From positions 161,211 through 196,969 of the forward strand of contig JBNGIO010006119.1 of assembly GCA_049999805.1 (NCBI GenBank): a DNA stretch of 35,759 nucleotides. The letters run 5' to 3'. The position numbers were made by a program, and so were the translations under genes. The notes under the pieces were generated by a model. It saw only the letters and a list, made by a program, of their open reading frames with translations. It had not been told where the DNA came from and did not search any database. How positions within the stretch are numbered: the stretch's first letter is position 1; each line of letters opens with the position of its first letter. Below, one piece after another: positions 31,507 to 35,759 of the stretch. The stretch comes from Folioceros fuciformis. Taxonomy: Eukaryota; Anthocerotophyta; Anthocerotopsida; Anthocerotales.

Positions 31507-31645
31507 GGGGCTAGTCCCCTACATTAGGGGGACTCTTTGAGTCGTCCCCTTAGAAGAACAGAGGGTAGATGCCATCTACCCTTAGTTTTTACCTACCCTT
31601 AGTTTTTGATGGAAACCCATGTACCGTAGATGGTTTCCATCAAAA
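31507..31645. repeat. Cluster of palindromes and short direct repeats, foldback-like
   Basis: 31562-31582 is a perfect palindrome with 10-bp arms (AGGGTAGATG) around one C. A 17-bp direct repeat starting CTACCCTTAG follows at 31576 and 31593. Arms TTTTGATGGAAACC (31604-31617) and their exact complement (31632-31645) flank a 14-nt loop. Upstream, GGGGACTC/GAGTC.TCCCC-type pairs occur at 31507-31550. This looks like a MITE or foldback fragment. Confidence 0.6.
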
Positions 31646-32238
31646 CACAGCCACCTACCCATAATTGAGAAGCTCCCCAAGGTCTCTCGTGTCTGTACTA
31701 CGACCCCTGGAACAATTGAGAGACATGGAAGGAGCCTTCGTGGACCACGCACTGTGTTGCCAAGGATCTGGAAGACAGCAGCACAACCCAATTGAAGTGG
31801 GCCAGCTCCCCCAAGCGCGGTCACAAGTGGTTTCCTGTAAAACCAAGGTAACCAGGGCTTGCAAGCAATGTGGACGAGCGTCACACAATCAGTCAGGTCA
31901 AAGACAGGATTTCAGGCTAAGGAATGAAAGAATGTACTTTCCTTCCGAATGAGTTTGATCACCTTTCCTTTACCGGGACCCGGTCCGTACCCAGACAGTG
32001 TGAGGCATCACAGAACCGACGAAGACAGCCCTTCTACGTGCCATTCTGGACTCCAGGCTTGTCATTCTCGTGGTTCGAAGAATTGAATTGGCTAAGAGCT
32101 ACACAACGTGGCGCTTGATGTCACCACAACCTGGCAGCTTACATAACTACACTAGTAAGAGCTTTTCTATGGGAGAGCTGCTAGCAACCATTCGGCATGA
32201 GCGCTTGACCCATAAAGCAAGAGTTAGCACAAAGCCCT

Positions 32239-33550
32239 TCACAGATTGTCGTGGGCACAGCTGTGTGCATGGACTGCGCCATTTTGTTGGGCTGCATCCT
32301 TATCATGGGCCGAGCCATTTTGATGGGCTGCATCCTTATCATGGGCCGAGCCATTTTGATGGGCTGCATCCTTATCATGGGCCGAGCCATTTTGTTGGGC
32401 TGCATCCTTACCATGGGCCGAGCCATTTTCACAAACTGAACCATTCTGGTATACAATAGGGGCTGGGGCTGGAGTGCTTTCGAACCCAAGAATCCTCTGC
32501 AACAGTGCATGACACGAATTTAAGTTGCAGGAGACACCCCGGTCTGATGGCACACCGAAGCAAAGGCAGAAGAAAGAGAAAAAGAAAATGTTGCACACCT
32601 TTAGCGAGCTGTAGGCTTCCTCTATGTTATCGTTAACTAAGNNNNNNNNNNNNNNNNNNNNNNNNNNNNNNNNNNNNNNNNNNNNNNNNNNNNNNNNNNN
32701 NNNNNNNNNNNNNNNNNNNNNNNNNNNNNNNNNNNNNNNNNATGTTATCGTTAACTAAGACATGGTCGAACAAGGAAGGGTTCTTTCCTTGTTCCAGCTC
32801 AGCCTTGGCATTCTTGAGCCTCTTCTGAATCTGTTCCTCTTTCTCGGTCCCTCTGCGACGTGCGACAAACAGAGAGGACGCTAAGTAAGGGCTGCTCCAC
32901 CAACAACAAAAAGGAAAAAAAAAAAGCAAAACACAGCAAGGAACTCACCTCCCCCGCAATCGCCTCTCCAGCTCTTCGAACGAGGGAGGAGCCACAAAGA
33001 TGAACAGAGAGCTGGACCCTACCTGGCTATTCTTCACCTGCTGCGCGCCCTGGACATCGATGTCCAGAAGGCATCTCTGCAGCACCACATACCAGTCCGG
33101 TTGTCACGACGGCACGGGCCGCAGCGGCACATTGTCCCAAACAAGCATCCATCCTACCTTGCCAGCGCGCGCCACAGCGTCAACCGCCGCGATGCTGGTA
33201 CCATACAGGTTGCCATGCACGTCCGCGGACTCGAGAAACCTGGCTTCCCGAATGTCTGCCTCCATCACGCTGCGCGTGGTGAAATGGTAATGCACCGAGT
33301 CCTTCTCCCCCTGCCTGGGCATCCTGGTGGTGTGACTGACGGCAAATCCGAAGCTTTCCGGAAATTCCTTCATCAGCTTGTTGATGAGCGTGCCCTTGCC
33401 CACACCCGAGGGCCCGCAGATCACCACAGACGTGGCGGCCGCCTTCTCCCTCTCCCCTTGCAATGAGCCGGCCACGAGTACTTTCTCCGTATCCGCCTTC
33501 TCCAGGCTTTCCACCACGGGGGCCTGGCAAGCTGGTTCCAGGACAGCCAT
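32239..33550 (-). CDS. GK: Guanylate kinase with a repetitive C-terminal tail
   Basis: Four exons: 33158-33550, 32949-33076, one exon split by a gap (32742-32852 plus 32599-32623) and 32239-32496. Collapsing the 18 bp repeated on both sides of the gap gives an in-frame protein of 304 residues. The P-loop GPSGVGKGT is at residues 46-54. [13 protein letters not shown] and VHYHF bind GMP and form the lid base. LLDIDVQGA is the family's third hallmark, and [20 protein letters not shown] is the lid/helix region. The kinase phosphorylates GMP to GDP with ATP; no clear transit peptide is seen, so it is probably cytosolic. After the core the last exon adds about 85 residues, mostly four copies of a 12-residue [12 protein letters not shown]-type unit, ending HDNL. 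This tail is not part of the kinase fold. Confidence 0.93.
32280..32423 (-). repeat. Coding minisatellite, 4 x 36 bp, in the guanylate kinase tail
   Basis: Units at 32280-32315, 32316-32351, 32352-32387 and 32388-32423, with a partial fifth from 32424. The two middle units are identical and the outer ones differ at one or two bases. Thirty-six bp keeps frame, so copy number can change without breaking the protein. Confidence 0.95.
32642..32741. other. Assembly gap (100 N), probably false
   Basis: One hundred N interrupt guanylate kinase exon 3. The same 18 bases lie on both sides (32624-32641 and 32742-32759), so the two contigs appear to overlap and nothing is missing. Removing the N run and one 18-bp copy restores an uninterrupted frame. 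Confidence 0.9.
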
Positions 33551-34313
33551 GGCCACCCAAGCTGCGGGCACACGGCAACACCACAAGCAGCAAGGCGGGG
33601 AAGCGTCGCTCAGTCAATGAATCAGTCAACCTCGCCACCTCCACCTCCACAGGCACTGGGCGGCATCGCAGATGGAAAGCAGGGCACCCACCTGCCGCGG
33701 GTGTGAGGTTTGTGGGCGGAGGGTGGGCGAGGACGCGGAAGAAAGGCGGATCTGTGCGCCTGACGGTTGTCAGCTGGCCAAAACAACCCGAGCGCACTTC
33801 CAATCACGCGATCCCATGTCGATCGTGATGCAACGCGGTCACGCTGTAGAGCAAGCGCAGGGGAAGGCCGCTGTATCCAGGAATTGGGCTTGGCCGGATC
33901 GGATCTGCGGCCCGCCGCAGCACCTGAGTTGAACGTGCAAGACACAAACTCAACTTACTACCACCATTTTATGCTCCCTCCTCTCCTTTCCATTCCCACG
34001 AGCATCACACAAGTGGAAAGACAACATTCCCCACCGGCCGACAACTACCGTTACAATTTGGAATTTTGCAATTCCTTTATTCAATATACATAGGTACATA
34101 TAATTTTCGAATACCGAACAAATACTATTTTCTAAGCCTGTATGTATGACATCTACATAGAAGTAGGTGCTCAATCAATATTGGTCGAATTGTGCCCCCT
34201 TCAAACGAGACCCTTACGAAGACCAACCTAAGTCAATGGCTTGTCTACCTATCCACCTACGGCCCTTTGTTTGTTTGTTTTTTTTTTTTTTTGGGTACAG
34301 TCCGCGGCCTCGC
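33551..34313. other. Spacer between choline kinase 3' end and guanylate kinase start
   Basis: The left part is a GC-rich leader and promoter side for guanylate kinase. The right part is AT-richer and holds the choline kinase 3' flank, with a run of 14 or more T near 34280 close to the stop codon. No gene seen. Confidence 0.5.
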
Positions 34314-35759
34314 TCACGGTGTGACAGACAGGCATCCTCCGTCATCAAGCGAGGCTGTTCCCATCGACCGGAACTCCAGGGCAAGGTCCTCGTCGCTTCG
34401 CACGTCTCCTTCCAGGACCTTGCCCTTCAGCTCAAAGTAGCGGCTAAGTCTCTGCCGTGCGTATTCTTCGAAGTCGAAACAAATATCTGATTTGCTGGCC
34501 TGGAGCAAACGCCCACTTGTTAGTCTGTTCGACACCGTGACAGAAAGGACTACAATACAAGAAACCCAGTCAGACTTGGACTCTCTCCAACTCCTTGGAA
34601 CGACTTGACTCACAAACAGCACATGTGCGCACTTACAGAGATGATGCCCCAAAGACCCCATTGCAGGTGACTGACAAGACAGTATAATTCCGTGTCCGCT
34701 GTGAAGGTCTCGACTTCTGAGTCACTCACAGCAGCACCTGTTGTTGCCAGCGCTTTCAAGCTTGTCAATCAAAGTGTCAAATATAGATAACTACTCTGTG
34801 CAAGATCAAACTGCTCGAAACCACAAAAAATGGGTTGCATACCAGGGTCTTGGCAAGCTTGCAAATAGTGTCTCACAAACCTGCATCGTTCCTCAAAATC
34901 TGCTGGTGCTTCCAATCGTGAGCATGGGCCAGAGGGGAAGGGAAGGGCAGGGCAGGCCAGGGGAGAGAGAGCTGGGAGAAGGAGGAACCTGGATACTTGG
35001 AGAAGTCTAGCCGATGCGGGGTGTCGGTGTGGTAATTTGCAGCCATCTCGCAGAAGTGGTTTGCAATGTCAAAGGCTACAGGGTTGTAGCCAGAGTACTC
35101 ATAGTCCTGTCACAAGGCAATTGCAAGCACATGCAGATCGTTTAAGCAAGGGTCGGAGCACAGAGTAGAGGGCATGCGTAGCGGGCTTTACTATGATAGT
35201 CACAGACTCTTCCTCCTCATTCATCATAATGTTGCCATACTGGAGATCGTTATGACAGAAGCCAACGGGCCCAGGCAGCTTGGACAGCCGCAACTTTAGG
35301 GCATCAATTTCTGGACCCAGGCTTCGCAACTTGAACTCCTGAATTTGGCGCTCGGTGGCAAGCTCCACAGCCAATTGCAACCAGCTCCTGCACACGAAAA
35401 CAAGGCAACTTGTAGCGCCGAACATAAACCGAGCCGAGCCAAGTTACAAGAGCTGAGCACGACCTCAGGCGGTCCCAGAGGACGGGCACTTTGGGCCGCG
35501 GAATGTCCAAGCTATGGAATTCACTCAGTTTGGCGGCAATCCGCGCAGACACGCGCGCATCTCTCAAATCCTCCGCCGTAAGAGTCTGTTCCAGGCAATG
35601 ACACGCCTCAGTGCAACTGCCCTGCACCTCAAATGCTGGGAATGAAGGAAAATTGTTGAAACCAAATTCGCACCCACCCGAGCGTAAAGAAACTCCTCGA
35701 CACGTCCATTAGGAAAGCGCGCCAGCAGGAGAGGACCTTGCCTCCGGGCAGACATGTAC
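34314..35759 (-). CDS. CEK: Choline/ethanolamine kinase, 5' end cut by window edge
   Basis: Seven exons are visible: 35678-35759 (continuing beyond the window), 35464-35585, 35192-35387, 34989-35106, 34843-34899, 34637-34737 and 34314-34499. All phases agree, giving 287 codons. The order is [34 protein letters not shown], the kinase catalytic motif [12 protein letters not shown], then the choline-kinase motif [42 protein letters not shown] and [14 protein letters not shown] follow. The catalytic Asp of HNDLQYGN and the metal-binding Asp of DYEY are present. The enzyme phosphorylates choline or ethanolamine in the first step of the Kennedy pathway for phosphatidylcholine and phosphatidylethanolamine, in the cytosol; sequence does not settle which substrate is preferred. 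The tail after [10 protein letters not shown] is poorly conserved. Introns are 76-137 nt, one holding a G-rich run. Confidence 0.93.
34934..34952 (+). other. G-quadruplex-type G-run in a choline kinase intron
   Basis: Four runs of three or more G, separated by AA, AA and CA, satisfy the G3N1-7 pattern on the plus strand, the template strand of this gene. It is in the 34900-34988 intron. Confidence 0.6.

Larger units (their letters stand above)
29346..32238. other. Long gene-poor region
   Basis: About 2.9 kb without a gene that I recognise. Open frames are short and on both strands. It contains a perfect 34-bp duplication at 29741-29808 and a TATATAAGG box near 29992 followed by a GGGGG run. 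A palindrome cluster lies at 31507-31645. The composition and repeats suggest remnants of mobile elements. Confidence 0.5.

Noticed and set aside
32280-32430. CRISPR-like regular repeat
   Set aside because: Units are directly adjacent without spacers and lie in a coding exon of a plant gene.

Overview
This is a nuclear window from a plant with a compact genome. The genes are spliced, with GT-AG introns mostly 70-120 nt long. Several products are plant-type: an EMB1270-like PPR protein, plant GCP3, a plant ENT1-like transporter and a plant ER M28 peptidase. The very short introns, close gene spacing and the kind of similarity to Arabidopsis proteins suggest a bryophyte (for example a hornwort) or a lycophyte. 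That placement is inference only. Two runs of exactly 100 N (8500-8599 and 32642-32741) are assembly gaps.

Layout of the left part: GCP3 (+, 808-3564); a long coiled-coil protein with a UVR-like motif (+, 4626-8243); DCC1 of the Ctf18-RFC cohesion clamp loader (+, 9072-10644); an equilibrative nucleoside transporter (-, 10772-12856, convergent with DCC1); a single-exon 1482-residue PPR protein of the EMB1270 type (-, 13227-17675); a 54-residue one-helix membrane protein (+, 18035-18199) divergent from the PPR gene; a 21-exon ER M28 metallopeptidase (-, 18585-23522); and a five-exon short-chain dehydrogenase (-, 23944-25364). I rebuilt the exons by following reading phase across GT-AG borders. 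In every spliced gene the exon lengths sum to an open frame of family-like length.

From about 25.9 to 32.2 kb the sequence changes to an AT-richer, gene-poor, repeat-laden stretch. It holds an unrecognised ORF built from about 112-residue repeats with an in-frame stop inside its last repeat, a candidate short CACTA-type element with a 3-bp target duplication, a second CACTA-like end with subterminal motifs, two perfect short tandem duplications and a cluster of palindromes.

The right end is genic again: guanylate kinase (-, 32239-33550), with an unusual C-terminal 12-residue repeat tail and a false gap inside an exon, then choline/ethanolamine kinase (-, from 34314, running off the right edge). 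The genes are housekeeping functions (microtubule nucleation, cohesion, nucleoside transport, plastid RNA metabolism, ER proteolysis, nucleotide and phospholipid synthesis) and do not form one pathway. The least explained items are the repeat-protein ORF and the guanylate kinase tail.
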